Shown here piece by piece: positions 1 to 6,459 of a DNA stretch of 9,860 nucleotides; the stretch's first letter is position 1, and every line of letters begins with the position of its first letter. The position numbers and the translations under genes were made by a program. The stretch is from Chloroflexota bacterium (GTDB taxonomy: Bacteria > Chloroflexota > Anaerolineae > Anaerolineales > UBA4823), in assembly GCA_017860725.1 (NCBI GenBank), contig JAGDMX010000136.1, positions 1-9,860 on the forward strand. The letters run 5' to 3'. Below the pieces are notes generated by a model, which saw nothing but the letters and a program-made list of their open reading frames with translations, searched no databases and had not been told where the DNA came from.

Positions 1-1685
1 TCTTCGGCCGCATTGCGCGCCTGGCGTGCCAGGTCACGCTGGTGGTGGATTTCGTTAAGCAGGTTATCGGCTCGGATATCCTCCGGACTTAGTTCCGACC
101 GGGCTTCGGTAATAATCTTCTCCGGCAGCCCCAGGCGTTGAGCGATCGCCAGGGCATTCGAACGACCCGGCAGTCCGATCGTCAGGTGAAAAGTCGGCCT
201 GAGAGTCTCAAGATCGAACTCAACGCTGGCATTGACCGCCCCAGGCGTGGCATGCGCGTAAGTCTTCAATTCTGGGTGATGCGTGGTAACTAAAGTTGTG
301 ATCCCGCGCTCCAGCACGCTGGATAGGATTGCCCTTGCCAGCGCAGCGCCTTCCTGGGGATCCGTGCCGGCGCCTAACTCATCCAAAATGACCAGGGAAG
401 TCGGGGTCGCCTGATCCAGGATGCGGATAATGTTGGTGACATGGCCCGAAAAAGTGGATAAGGATTGCTCGATGGACTGCTCGTCACCGATATCTGCAAA
501 GATATTCTCGAAAACACTGATTTCCGAGCCAGCCTGCACAGGAATGTGCAAACCGGTTTGAGCCATGAGAGCTAATAGGCCAATGGTTTTCAATGTGACC
601 GTCTTGCCGCCGGTATTGGGACCGGTGACAATCATGGCATAGGTTGCTTCGTCCAGGTCGACGTCAATCGGTACAACGGTCAAGGGATCTAACAAAGGAT
701 GCCGGGCTTGATATAAACGGATCACACTTCCCGGGTGTCCCATTTGACTCGGGCTGCCATCCGCCTGATTACGATCGGGTGACGGATTATTCTCCGATAA
801 AGTATGCAGCTTCGGTTCTACGGCATGCAGCTCTTCGGCATACTTGGCGCGCGCCAGGGCCAGGTCCAGCCGAGCGATTACTTCTACCGTGTGGACGATT
901 TCCTCTGCGTGCAATCCTACCTGGTGGGAGAGCTCGGCCAGAATGCGCCGCTCCTCATCACGCTCCGCCAATTCCAATTCACGAAACCGGTTATTCAGCT
1001 CAACGACAACCAGGGGCTCCACAAACAGAGTCGCTCCTGAGGCGGACTGGTCATGCACAATGGAGCGGATGCGCCCTTTAAACTCAGCACGCAACGGGAC
1101 AACATAGCGACCATCGCGTTGGGTGATTAATGCTTCTTGCAAGTAGGGGCCATTATTCGGATCGCCAATAATGCGTTGCAAGCGCGTCATCAAGCGGTCA
1201 TGAGCGATGCGCAAATCATGCCTGATCTCTGCCAGTTTATCCGAGGCCGAATCGAGGATCTCCCCGCGGTCAGAGATCGATCGTGAGATTGAATCGATCA
1301 AACCCAGTGGGGGTGGTAGCTGGCTGACGATATCGGCCAGGTTTGGATAAGCATCTACCCAACGTTCGAAGGTGCGCGCCAACGTACGCGCCGATATCAA
1401 GGTATATTTCACGTCCAATAAATCGCCTGGAAGTAAGACACCTCCATGATTCGCCAGGTCGACCGCCTGGCGAACATCGCGCGCCCCACCAATCGTCAAT
1501 TCGGCGTGTGTGGAGATCAACCTGACGGCTTCAGAGGTTTCTGCCAGGCGACGGCGCGCCTCAAAAATATCGCCTGTCGGGCGGAGCTGACGCGCCATCT
1601 CTGCAGAAGCCGAAAAGGAGCAGAAGCCGGCTAATCGATCGAGGATTTTGTCATATTCAAGCGTATGCAGGGTTTTATCGTCCAT
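1..1685 (-). CDS. mutS2: Endonuclease MutS2 (5' part; C-terminus off the left edge)
   Basis: MutS2 is a MutS-family ATPase without the mismatch-recognition domain of MutS1. Family members have been linked to suppression of recombination and, in Bacillus, to handling of collided ribosomes. The gene reads leftward from an ATG at 1685-1683 (protein starts MDDKTLHTLEYDKIL) and stays open to the window edge, giving 561 codons of the usual 780 or so. Visible parts are the core/lever region (about residues 1-320), Walker A GPNTGGKT at 355-362 (bases about 601-623), the family signature DIGDEQSIEQSLSTFSGH, Walker B with LVILDELGAGTD around D435-E436, and the switch motif TTHHPELK. The window ends in the helical region after the ATPase domain, so the KOW/Smr nuclease part cannot be assessed. 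A weak AGGA lies just upstream of the start. The gene is divergent from the dehydrogenase gene. Family assignment is very secure. Confidence 0.96.
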   Translation of the reverse strand, partial: MDDKTLHTLEYDKILDRLAGFCSFSASAEMARQLRPTGDIFEARRRLAETSEAVRLISTHAELTIGGARDVRQAVDLANHGGVLLPGDLLDVKYTLISARTLARTFERWVDAYPNLADIVSQLPPPLGLIDSISRSISDRGEILDSASDKLAEIRHDLRIAHDRLMTRLQRIIGDPNNGPYLQEALITQRDGRYVVPLRAEFKGRIRSIVHDQSASGATLFVEPLVVVELNNRFRELELAERDEERRILAELSHQVGLHAEEIVHTVEVIARLDLALARAKYAEELHAVEPKLHTLSENNPSPDRNQADGSPSQMGHPGSVIRLYQARHPLLDPLTVVPIDVDLDEATYAMIVTGPNTGGKTVTLKTIGLLALMAQTGLHIPVQAGSEISVFENIFADIGDEQSIEQSLSTFSGHVTNIIRILDQATPTSLVILDELGAGTDPQEGAALARAILSSVLERGITTLVTTHHPELKTYAHATPGAVNASVEFDLETLRPTFHLTIGLPGRSNALAIAQRLGLPEKIITEARSELSPEDIRADNLLNEIHHQRDLARQARNAAE

Positions 1686-1881
1686 GATCCTACAAGTTTC
1701 AAATAATAATTCCCAACAGCCTCGTGAGTTTACCATAAAAGTATTGTCAAACTGGATGTATAATAACCTCGGGCTTGTATCCACCAACCACCACCTGGTC
1801 ATTTCCTTTCGTGGTTCAATCTCTATTATAGAAATTTTTCACATCCCCAGCGTTTAAATCATTCTTCCAGGAGACTAAACC
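1686..1881. promoter_or_regulatory. Divergent intergenic region between mutS2 and the dehydrogenase gene
   Basis: This 196-bp AT-rich spacer must hold the promoters of both divergent genes. On the plus strand a perfect TATAAT lies at 1759-1764, with no convincing -35 box 17 bases upstream (a TTGTCA at 1744-1749 is too close). A second -10-like TATTAT is at 1824-1829. On the minus strand ATTATTATTT (complement of 1701-1710) is a possible -10 for mutS2. A clear Shine-Dalgarno AGGAGA at 1869-1874 serves the plus-strand gene. The sites are seen in the sequence; their use as promoters is inferred. Confidence 0.4.
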
Positions 1882-3057
1882 ATGGCTTATACCTATGCAG
1901 TGCTGGGTGCGGGTCGACAAGGGACTGCCGCCGCTTATGATCTGGCTCGCTGGGGAGAGGCGGATCGAGTCATCCTGGCTGACTTGAACCTGGAGTCCGC
2001 CCAAAAGGCTGCCCAAAGGGTCAATTCCTTGGTGGAAAAGTCAATTGCACAGGCGCACCAGGTTGATGTGACCGATCCGCTTGCGGTGCAAAGTGTCCTT
2101 GGCGGTGTAGATGCATTCCTCAGCGCCGTACCGTACTATTACAACCTGGGTTTGACGCAGATGGCGATCGAATGCAAAGCCCATATGGCAGACCTGGGAG
2201 GGAACACCGATATTGTCCGCCAACAGCATAGCTTCCACCAGGCTGCCCAGGCGGCAGGGGTCAGCATCCTCCCAGACTGCGGACAGGTCCCTGGACTGGG
2301 CACAATTCTCAGTTGCTATGCGATGAGCCTGTTGGATAAAGCGGTGGATGTCTACATGTGGGATGGCGGCATCCCACAAAAACCACGACCGCCATTTAAC
2401 TACCTGCTGACCTTCCACGTTGCCGGCCTGACCAACGAATATGCCGAGCCGGCGGTGTTCCTGCGCGATTGGAAGATTACCGAAGTCGAGCCAATGACTG
2501 AGCCTGAATCAGTCCACTTCCCCGAACCGATCGGTACGCTGGAAGCGTTCGTCGCGGGCGGCGGCACCAGCACGATGCCGTGGACATTTGCCGGCAGGCT
2601 GCGAACGCTGCAGAACCTGACCCTACGCTACCCCGGGCATTATGCCCAAATGCGGGCTTTTTACGACCTGGGGCTGTGGGATCAAACTCCAAACCACATT
2701 GGAGGCACTGAGATCGTACCGAGAGAGGTTTTTCACGCACTCTTTGAGCCCAAAGTCGTATTTCCAGAGGATAAAGATCTGGTGATCGTGCGGGTGAAAG
2801 CCATTGGCGAAAAAGACGGACAGGCATGCGAAGCCACGGTAGAGGTCATTGATTACTTCGATGAGATCACCGGATTCACCGCAATGGAGCGTAGCACCGG
2901 CTGGACGGCTGCAGTGATCTTAGAGCTAGCCGCCTACCGCCTTACTCCAGCGGGGTCCGCAGGTCTGGAAATTTTGGTCCCGGCTGACCGTTGCGTGGCA
3001 GAACTTCGAAAGCATGGCCTGCAGATAACCGAGTCGATCAAACCATTATCCATATAA
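1882..3057 (+). CDS. Saccharopine dehydrogenase family protein, lysine 6-dehydrogenase-like
   Basis: This is a predicted cytoplasmic NAD(P)-dependent amino-acid dehydrogenase of 391 residues, close to the 380-390 usual for bacterial lysine 6-dehydrogenases, which deaminate the epsilon-amino group of L-lysine. The N-terminus is a Rossmann fold with G9-x-G11-x-x-G14 (VLGAGRQG) and an acidic D34 at the end of the second strand (LADLN), which in such folds favours NAD over NADP. The middle and C-terminal parts carry family-like stretches I recognise from lysine 6-dehydrogenase: DLGGNTDIV, PDCGQVPG, GGIPQKPRPP, GTLEAFVAGGGTST and LRYPGH. The start is set by AGGAGA seven bases upstream of the ATG. 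It could also act on saccharopine, a carboxynorspermidine-type or another amine substrate; the family fold is certain, the substrate is not. No lysine-pathway gene adjoins it here. Confidence 0.88.
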   Translation: MAYTYAVLGAGRQGTAAAYDLARWGEADRVILADLNLESAQKAAQRVNSLVEKSIAQAHQVDVTDPLAVQSVLGGVDAFLSAVPYYYNLGLTQMAIECKAHMADLGGNTDIVRQQHSFHQAAQAAGVSILPDCGQVPGLGTILSCYAMSLLDKAVDVYMWDGGIPQKPRPPFNYLLTFHVAGLTNEYAEPAVFLRDWKITEVEPMTEPESVHFPEPIGTLEAFVAGGGTSTMPWTFAGRLRTLQNLTLRYPGHYAQMRAFYDLGLWDQTPNHIGGTEIVPREVFHALFEPKVVFPEDKDLVIVRVKAIGEKDGQACEATVEVIDYFDEITGFTAMERSTGWTAAVILELAAYRLTPAGSAGLEILVPADRCVAELRKHGLQITESIKPLSI

Positions 3058-3076
3058 CCTGCTCAAACGTGATGTG

Positions 3077-3098
3077 TCCCAGGCTGGTGACCCTGGGG
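3077..3098 (+). other. Stem-loop after the dehydrogenase gene
   Basis: CCCAGG (3078-3083) pairs with CCTGGG (3092-3097) across an 8-base loop, and one G-U pair can extend the stem. It lies 20 bases after the dehydrogenase stop. No T-tract follows, so it is not a standard intrinsic terminator. It could be an mRNA 3' stabiliser or chance. Confidence 0.3.
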
Positions 3099-3125
3099 AT
3101 CAACAATTCATTTAGTCAGACAACC

Positions 3126-3132
3126 AAGGAGG
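3126..3132 (+). promoter_or_regulatory. Strong Shine-Dalgarno fixing the start of the frameshifted gene
   Basis: AAGGAGG lies five bases upstream of the ATG at 3138. It supports 3138 as the true start of the TSNG-repeat gene. The GTG at 3281 that opens the downstream frame has only an AGAAGG about 14 bases away. Confidence 0.8.
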
Positions 3133-3137
3133 CAACT

Positions 3138-3814
3138 ATGTACCACCCACGAAGACTGGCGGCGCGAGGTTTAGTTATCTTGACAGCCATAGCCATCTCA
3201 GCCCTGCCTCCCAGGCAGATGCGGAGAGCGACCTGGAGAATATCGACGTCTCGATCACACAAGAAGGCAGTCAATTAACCGTGATCGCCAAGCGAACGAG
3301 CCGCATGCTGGTTGGTAACACCGGAGCGGAAATCCGTATCACTGTACCAGCAGAGGTTGCTCAGCTCGACCTCAAGACCAGCAACGGTGGGATCTCGACC
3401 CAGGGCGTAAAAGGTGATGTCCTGGCACAGACCTCGAACGGAGGGATCGAGATTGAAGAAGGATCCGGAAAATTAGAGCTGCAAACCAGCAACGGGCGGA
3501 TCAAGGTCGCAGCAGAAAACGCGCTGGTCCTGGCAGATACTTCGAATGGGAAAATTGAGTTTCTAGGGTCCCTGGCCCCTGGTACCTCTAATTTTGATAC
3601 CAGCAACGGCGCTATCGAAATTAGTTTACCCAGCGACGCCGAGTTTGAGCTCAATGCCGATACCAGCAATGGCAGCGTATCCTGCGACTACCCCATCACA
3701 GTCTCCGGGACCATGAAGAAAGACCGGCTTTCAGGTACTGTGGGTACCGATCCACAGTCAACGATCATCGCCAATTCATCAAACGGCAGCATCCGGATTC
3801 AAGCGAGCCCTTGA
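3138..3814 (+). pseudogene. Exported TSNG-repeat protein (DUF4097-like), interrupted by a -1 frameshift
   Basis: Two reading frames together make one secreted protein of about 225 residues. The first frame, from ATG 3138 with a strong ribosome site, encodes a signal peptide: charged MYHPRRLAARG, then hydrophobic LVILTAIAISAL. It then drifts into unrelated sequence and stops at 3276-3278. The second frame is open from 3116 to 3814 but has no ATG; its first usable start is GTG 3281. Switching frames near 3206-3209 gives ISALASQADAESDLEN, a natural signal-peptidase site (Ala-x-Ala), so one base appears to be missing in the run CCCTGCCTCCC. The mature part is six TSNG motifs plus SSNG on short beta strands, as in DUF4097-type adhesin-like proteins, which form repetitive beta structures. 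Its role is unknown. The lesion may be a real mutation or a sequencing/assembly error. If it is real, translation would give only a short nonsense peptide unless frameshifting occurs. Confidence 0.8.
3377..3787 (+). repeat. TSNG beta-strand repeats within the DUF4097-like protein
   Basis: Counting from the GTG at 3281, TSNG occurs at residues 33, 51, 69, 87, 107 and 128, and SSNG at 166. The first four are exactly 18 residues apart; the next gaps are 20 and 21. Each copy is followed by a hydrophobic-alternating strand such as GGIEIEE, GRIKVAA or GKIEFLG. This regular spacing is what a stacked beta-helix or beta-solenoid rung would give. The codons for TSNG differ between copies (ACC AGC AAC, ACC TCG AAC, ACT TCG AAT), so the repeats are old at DNA level. 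Confidence 0.85.
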
Positions 3815-3859
3815 ACATTTGAGCAAGCTCGCCAATTGATGAAGCCGCCATCCTGAGCT

Positions 3860-3875
3860 GGGGCAGCCCTGCCCC
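3860..3875 (+). other. GC-rich hairpin downstream of the TSNG-repeat gene
   Basis: GGGGCAG (3860-3866) and CTGCCCC (3869-3875) are perfect inverted repeats separated by two bases. Flanking CTGA and TCAG could add an imperfect outer stem. There is no following T-tract. It is a possible transcript-end structure about 45 bases after the stop codon at 3814. Confidence 0.4.
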
Positions 3876-3915
3876 CTGATCAGCACAGCACCCCGAATCG
3901 AGGCTGTTGCCAATC

Positions 3916-3936
3916 ATTAAGGGCGCCTCCCTTAAT
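3916..3936 (+). other. Perfect inverted repeat upstream of the YccF-like gene
   Basis: ATTAAGGG (3916-3923) and CCCTTAAT (3929-3936) form a perfect 8-bp stem with a 5-base loop. The following bases (CTGG) are not a T-tract, so terminator function is doubtful. It lies about 100 bases before the next start and could equally be an operator. The rest of the 220-base gap 3815-4034 shows no gene and no convincing promoter. Confidence 0.4.
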
Positions 3937-4034
3937 CTGGTAGGCATGTTGATTGATTCTCGCAACTTTCACGTATCTCCTTCGTAATTTAATTAACGTG
4001 AATTCGGGAGAAAAGGCTCAGAGGAAAATTATTT

Positions 4035-4478
4035 ATGGCTACAAATTCGAACAGCGAATATATCTACATGCCGGGTGGCGGAGCATTGGGCTGTCTCGTG
4101 TCAATCTTATGGTTCATTTTTATTGGCTGGTGGGCAGGCTTGATCGCGATCGGTATAGCCTGGCTATTGAATATCACCATCATCGGCCTGCCATTGGGGC
4201 TGGCGCTCTTGAACAATATTCCCATGATTATCGCCTTACAACCACCTACCCGGGTGGTCGTTACGACCCAAGAAGCCGGAAACATAAAAACCTTCACCTC
4301 AGGTCTGAACCAGATCCATATCGTTCTCCGGACGGTCTATTTCTTGCTGATTGGCTGGTGGTTTAGTGCCCTCTGGCTGCTGATTGCGTACCTGTTTAGC
4401 GCCACGATCATTTTGATGCCGATCGGTTTACTGATGTTTCGCTTTGCGCCGTTCGTCACCACCCTGAAACGCTATTGA
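4035..4478 (+). CDS. YccF-like inner membrane protein with two tandem YccF motifs
   Basis: This is a small integral membrane protein of 147 residues resembling the YccF (inner membrane component, formerly DUF307) family, whose function is not established. The signature occurs twice: FIGWWAGLIAIGIAWLLN followed by IIGLPLG at about residues 29-55, and LIGWWFSALWLLIAYLFS followed by IILMPIG at 105-131. Each half starts with a hydrophobic strand into a GWW turn and ends in a (I/M)PxG re-entrant-like segment. About four membrane segments are expected, joined by a polar linker at about 70-95. The ATG is preceded by GAGGA nine bases away. A strong intrinsic terminator lies 70 bases downstream, so it is probably transcribed alone or as the last gene of its unit. 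Family recognition is good; a biochemical role cannot be given. Confidence 0.8.
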   Translation: MATNSNSEYIYMPGGGALGCLVSILWFIFIGWWAGLIAIGIAWLLNITIIGLPLGLALLNNIPMIIALQPPTRVVVTTQEAGNIKTFTSGLNQIHIVLRTVYFLLIGWWFSALWLLIAYLFSATIILMPIGLLMFRFAPFVTTLKRY

Positions 4479-4547
4479 GTTAAAATAAGCACTGACGGGA
4501 GAACTCTTACACTTGATTTTCGCGGACGATAAGGATTTGTGACAATG

Positions 4548-4589
4548 GGAAGGTTTTGCCTCCAGCAGATGGTAAAACCTTCCTTTTTT
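4548..4589 (+). terminator. Rho-independent terminator after the YccF-like gene
   Basis: GGAAGGTTTT (4548-4557) and AAAACCTTCC (4574-4583) form a perfect 10-bp stem, and a short GCC/GGT pairing in the 16-base loop may extend it. Six T residues (4584-4589) follow directly. It lies 70 bases after the YccF-like stop codon and ten bases before the ATG at 4599 of the next gene. Confidence 0.9.
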
Positions 4590-4598
4590 AGCTTACGA

Positions 4599-5771
4599 AT
4601 GACCAACCAATCGCACCCTCGCTTGCACAAATGTTATTCGATCCATCTGGCTCACCGTGGATTTGCCATCATTTCTATTTTCCTTTGGCTTACAATAACC
4701 GGAACCTTGACGGGTTGTTCTATCACTCAGGACCCTAACCCTTTACCAGCTCCCGGGAGCGGCTCCTCCATCATCCCAGAAAGTGAGTCGTGGTGGCAGG
4801 TATTATTTACTGAACCGGAAACCATCAGCTCTCCTGAAAGACCACAAGGCTCGATCATGGAAAACCTCATCGAGCGGATCAACCGGGCGCAGCAGAGCAT
4901 CCATGTTGCCGCGTTCGAATTTGACCTGCTGCCGGTTGCCGAAGCGCTGATTGCGGCAAAACAGCGCGGAGTCGAGATCTTATGGGTTACAGATGACGAG
5001 TATGGAGTCAATGACGACCCTGGCGGGCTGTTCGCTTTATTGGCCAGGAATGGGATAGGCATCCAACAGGATAACAGTTCAGGCTTAATGCACAACAAGT
5101 TCTTGATTTTTGATGGTGATACAGTCTGGACGGGTGCTACCAATATCACGGAAAACGGGATATTTCACAATAACAACAATGTATTGGTCATCAAATCCCA
5201 GCCACTGGCCAGGATTTTCGAGAGAGAATTCGATGAAATGTGGGAAGGGCAATTCGGTCCAACTTCCCCGGCCACAGTCAGCTCACAGTCCGTCACGATT
5301 GAACAAACACCGATCCTGGTGCTATTTGCCTCAGAAGACGATGTGATCGATCAGCTTATCCCAATCATCCAGGGAGCACAGCACAACATCCGATTTATGG
5401 CTTTTTCGTTCACCGATGATGCTCTGGGTAACGCCGTCGGGGAGCGGGCGAAAGCCGGTGTAAATGTCATGGGCATATTCGAAACCCGCGGCAGTGAAAC
5501 GACATCCAGCGAGTTGGAACGCCTGTACTGCGCCCAGATCGCCGTGCGCCAGGATGGGAATCCTTCATTATTACATCATAAGGTATTTGTGATTGATGAC
5601 GAGATTGTCATTACCGGTTCGATGAATTTTACCGACAACGCCGATGAAAACAACGATGAAAACGTCATCATTCTTGCCAATGCCGAAATTGCCGCAGCGT
5701 ATCTACACGAATTTGAACTGCGCTGGCGAGAAGCGCGCCTTCCCCCAAAAGGCACCTTCGTATGCCAGTGA
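4599..5771 (+). CDS. Phospholipase D-like (HKD) lipoprotein
   Basis: This is a predicted membrane-anchored, extracytoplasmic member of the phospholipase D superfamily of phosphodiesterases, which act on phospholipids or nucleic acids through a covalent phospho-histidine. From the ATG at 4599 it has 390 residues: a long basic leader, a hydrophobic stretch (FAIISIFLWLTITG) and a lipobox LTGC with C40. Two HxKx4D motifs follow: HNKFLIFD at 165-172, with GATN downstream, and HHKVFVID at 326-333, with GSMNFTDN. These are the two halves that form one active site, and all H, K and D residues are present. The frame is open back to GTG 4539 and ATG 4545, but those starts lie before or within the terminator stem, so 4599 is preferred even though no clear Shine-Dalgarno precedes it. 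If 4545 is used, an AAGGA nine bases upstream would serve. The substrate is unknown; nuclease-type PLDs of similar layout are common. Confidence 0.88.
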   Translation: MTNQSHPRLHKCYSIHLAHRGFAIISIFLWLTITGTLTGCSITQDPNPLPAPGSGSSIIPESESWWQVLFTEPETISSPERPQGSIMENLIERINRAQQSIHVAAFEFDLLPVAEALIAAKQRGVEILWVTDDEYGVNDDPGGLFALLARNGIGIQQDNSSGLMHNKFLIFDGDTVWTGATNITENGIFHNNNNVLVIKSQPLARIFEREFDEMWEGQFGPTSPATVSSQSVTIEQTPILVLFASEDDVIDQLIPIIQGAQHNIRFMAFSFTDDALGNAVGERAKAGVNVMGIFETRGSETTSSELERLYCAQIAVRQDGNPSLLHHKVFVIDDEIVITGSMNFTDNADENNDENVIILANAEIAAAYLHEFELRWREARLPPKGTFVCQ

Positions 5772-5814
5772 CCTGGTCTTAAAATCTATATGCATGATTA
5801 TGGTAGTTTGTGGG

Positions 5815-5820
5815 TATAAT
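5815..5820 (+). promoter_or_regulatory. -10-like TATAAT ahead of the DUF4332 gene
   Basis: A perfect TATAAT preceded by TGGG (a near-match to an extended -10) lies 132 bases upstream of the ATG at 5953. No good -35 hexamer is seen at 17-18 bases. It would give a leader of about 125 bases. The 181-base gap 5772-5952 holds no gene. Confidence 0.45.
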
Positions 5821-5834
5821 TTTAAAAGTACGTA

Positions 5835-5844
5835 GGTCCGGACC
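5835..5844. promoter_or_regulatory. 10-bp palindrome in the leader of the DUF4332 gene
   Basis: GGTCCGGACC is perfectly self-complementary and begins 15 bases after the TATAAT, about where a transcript from it would start or just beyond. A GGATCC palindrome follows a few bases later. This placement would suit a dimeric regulator, but no known operator consensus is recognised, and chance is possible. Confidence 0.3.
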
Positions 5845-5952
5845 CGGATCCATAGGATGACTCCATCAAGATTAGTTAGATCAACCCAACTTACTGATTC
5901 GACATGTAAATAAACCAACCCATATTCACCAAGCAAGAATCCGGAGGATAAA

Positions 5953-6357
5953 ATGGCAAATATTAAGGCAATCGAAGGAATCGGTCCCGTATTTGCAGAA
6001 AAACTTGCTGTACAAGGGATCAAGACGGTTGAGAAGCTGCTGGAAAAAGGCGCCTCAGCCGAAGGGCGCCAGATGTTGGCTGAACAAACCGATATCAGCC
6101 CAAAGCTAATTCTTGAATGGGTCAATCGCGCGGATCTGTTCCGAGTAAAAGGGGTTGGCGAGGAATATTCCGACCTACTCGAAGCCGCAGGTGTTGACAC
6201 CATCCCCGAGCTCGCCCAGCGCAATGCCGAGAATCTCTATCATAAGATGGGCGAGATCAACCTGGAGAAGAAATTAGTGCGTAAGCTCCCCACCCAGGCA
6301 CAAGTTGCGGCATGGATCGAACAAGCCAAGCACCTGCCCAGAGTGATGACTTATTAA
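5953..6357 (+). CDS. DUF4332 / helix-hairpin-helix protein
   Basis: This is a small soluble protein of 134 residues made of two helix-hairpin-helix units, resembling DUF4332-type proteins. The first unit has IEGIGPVFAEKL at residues 7-18, followed by GIKTVEKLLEKG. The second has VKGVGEEYSDLL at 65-76, followed by GVDTIPELAQRN. Such GIG/GVG hairpins contact the DNA backbone without sequence specificity in many proteins, so nucleic-acid binding is likely but inferred. No catalytic motif, signal peptide or membrane segment is present. The start is fixed by GGAGG five bases before the ATG. A strong terminator follows 20 bases after the stop, so with the upstream TATAAT this looks like a monocistronic gene. 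The family call is good; the cellular role is unknown. Confidence 0.85.
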   Translation: MANIKAIEGIGPVFAEKLAVQGIKTVEKLLEKGASAEGRQMLAEQTDISPKLILEWVNRADLFRVKGVGEEYSDLLEAAGVDTIPELAQRNAENLYHKMGEINLEKKLVRKLPTQAQVAAWIEQAKHLPRVMTY

Positions 6358-6377
6358 CCGATAGGGGTCTACGCGCC

Positions 6378-6414
6378 AGAGGTGTTCCATTACCCAATCG
6401 GAACACCTCTTTTT
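6378..6414 (+). terminator. Rho-independent terminator after the DUF4332 gene
   Basis: AGAGGTGTTCC (6378-6388) and GGAACACCTCT (6400-6410) form a perfect 11-bp stem with an 11-base loop, followed by a T-tract ending at 6414. It lies 20 bases after the stop codon. It also overlaps the longest reading of the next ORF (from 6382), which argues that the next gene starts further downstream. Confidence 0.93.
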
Positions 6415-6447
6415 ATGCCCATCGATCCTCAATCGACCAATTTCAGG

Positions 6448-6453
6448 TATACT
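6448..6453 (+). promoter_or_regulatory. -10-like TATACT directly before the lipoprotein start
   Basis: TATACT ends six bases before the ATG at 6460. Transcription normally begins about seven bases after the -10 box, so the transcript would begin at or next to that ATG, making it leaderless, or would leave about 20 bases before an alternative ATG at 6481. No clear -35 hexamer is seen, so the call is tentative. Confidence 0.45.
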
Positions 6454-6459
6454 TTAACC

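Noticed and set aside
644..1634. Several plus-strand open frames of 60-145 codons in the first 1.6 kb
   Set aside because: They lie opposite the clearly conserved mutS2 coding strand, have no ribosome sites or recognisable domains, and are antisense shadows.
1744..1764. TTGTCA and TATAAT as a complete sigma-70 promoter
   Set aside because: The spacer is only nine bases, far short of the usual 16-18, so only the -10-like element is kept as tentative.
2041..2827. Minus-strand open frames of 116-125 codons inside the dehydrogenase gene
   Set aside because: The plus strand encodes a well-conserved enzyme across the whole span; the antisense frames show no domain and no start signals.
3377..3787. 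TSNG coding repeats as a DNA-level tandem repeat or CRISPR-like array
   Set aside because: The repeated units are similar in protein but differ in codons and spacing; no identical DNA repeats with unique spacers exist.
3281..3814. A stand-alone TSNG-repeat gene starting at GTG 3281
   Set aside because: There is no well-placed Shine-Dalgarno, the frame is open well upstream, and the signal peptide with a strong ribosome site sits just before it in another frame; a frameshifted gene explains all of this better.
6382..6459. Upstream start of the duplicated-domain lipoprotein at 6382
   Set aside because: That stretch is the stem and T-tract of a strong terminator, and the extra residues would place a polar segment before the signal peptide.
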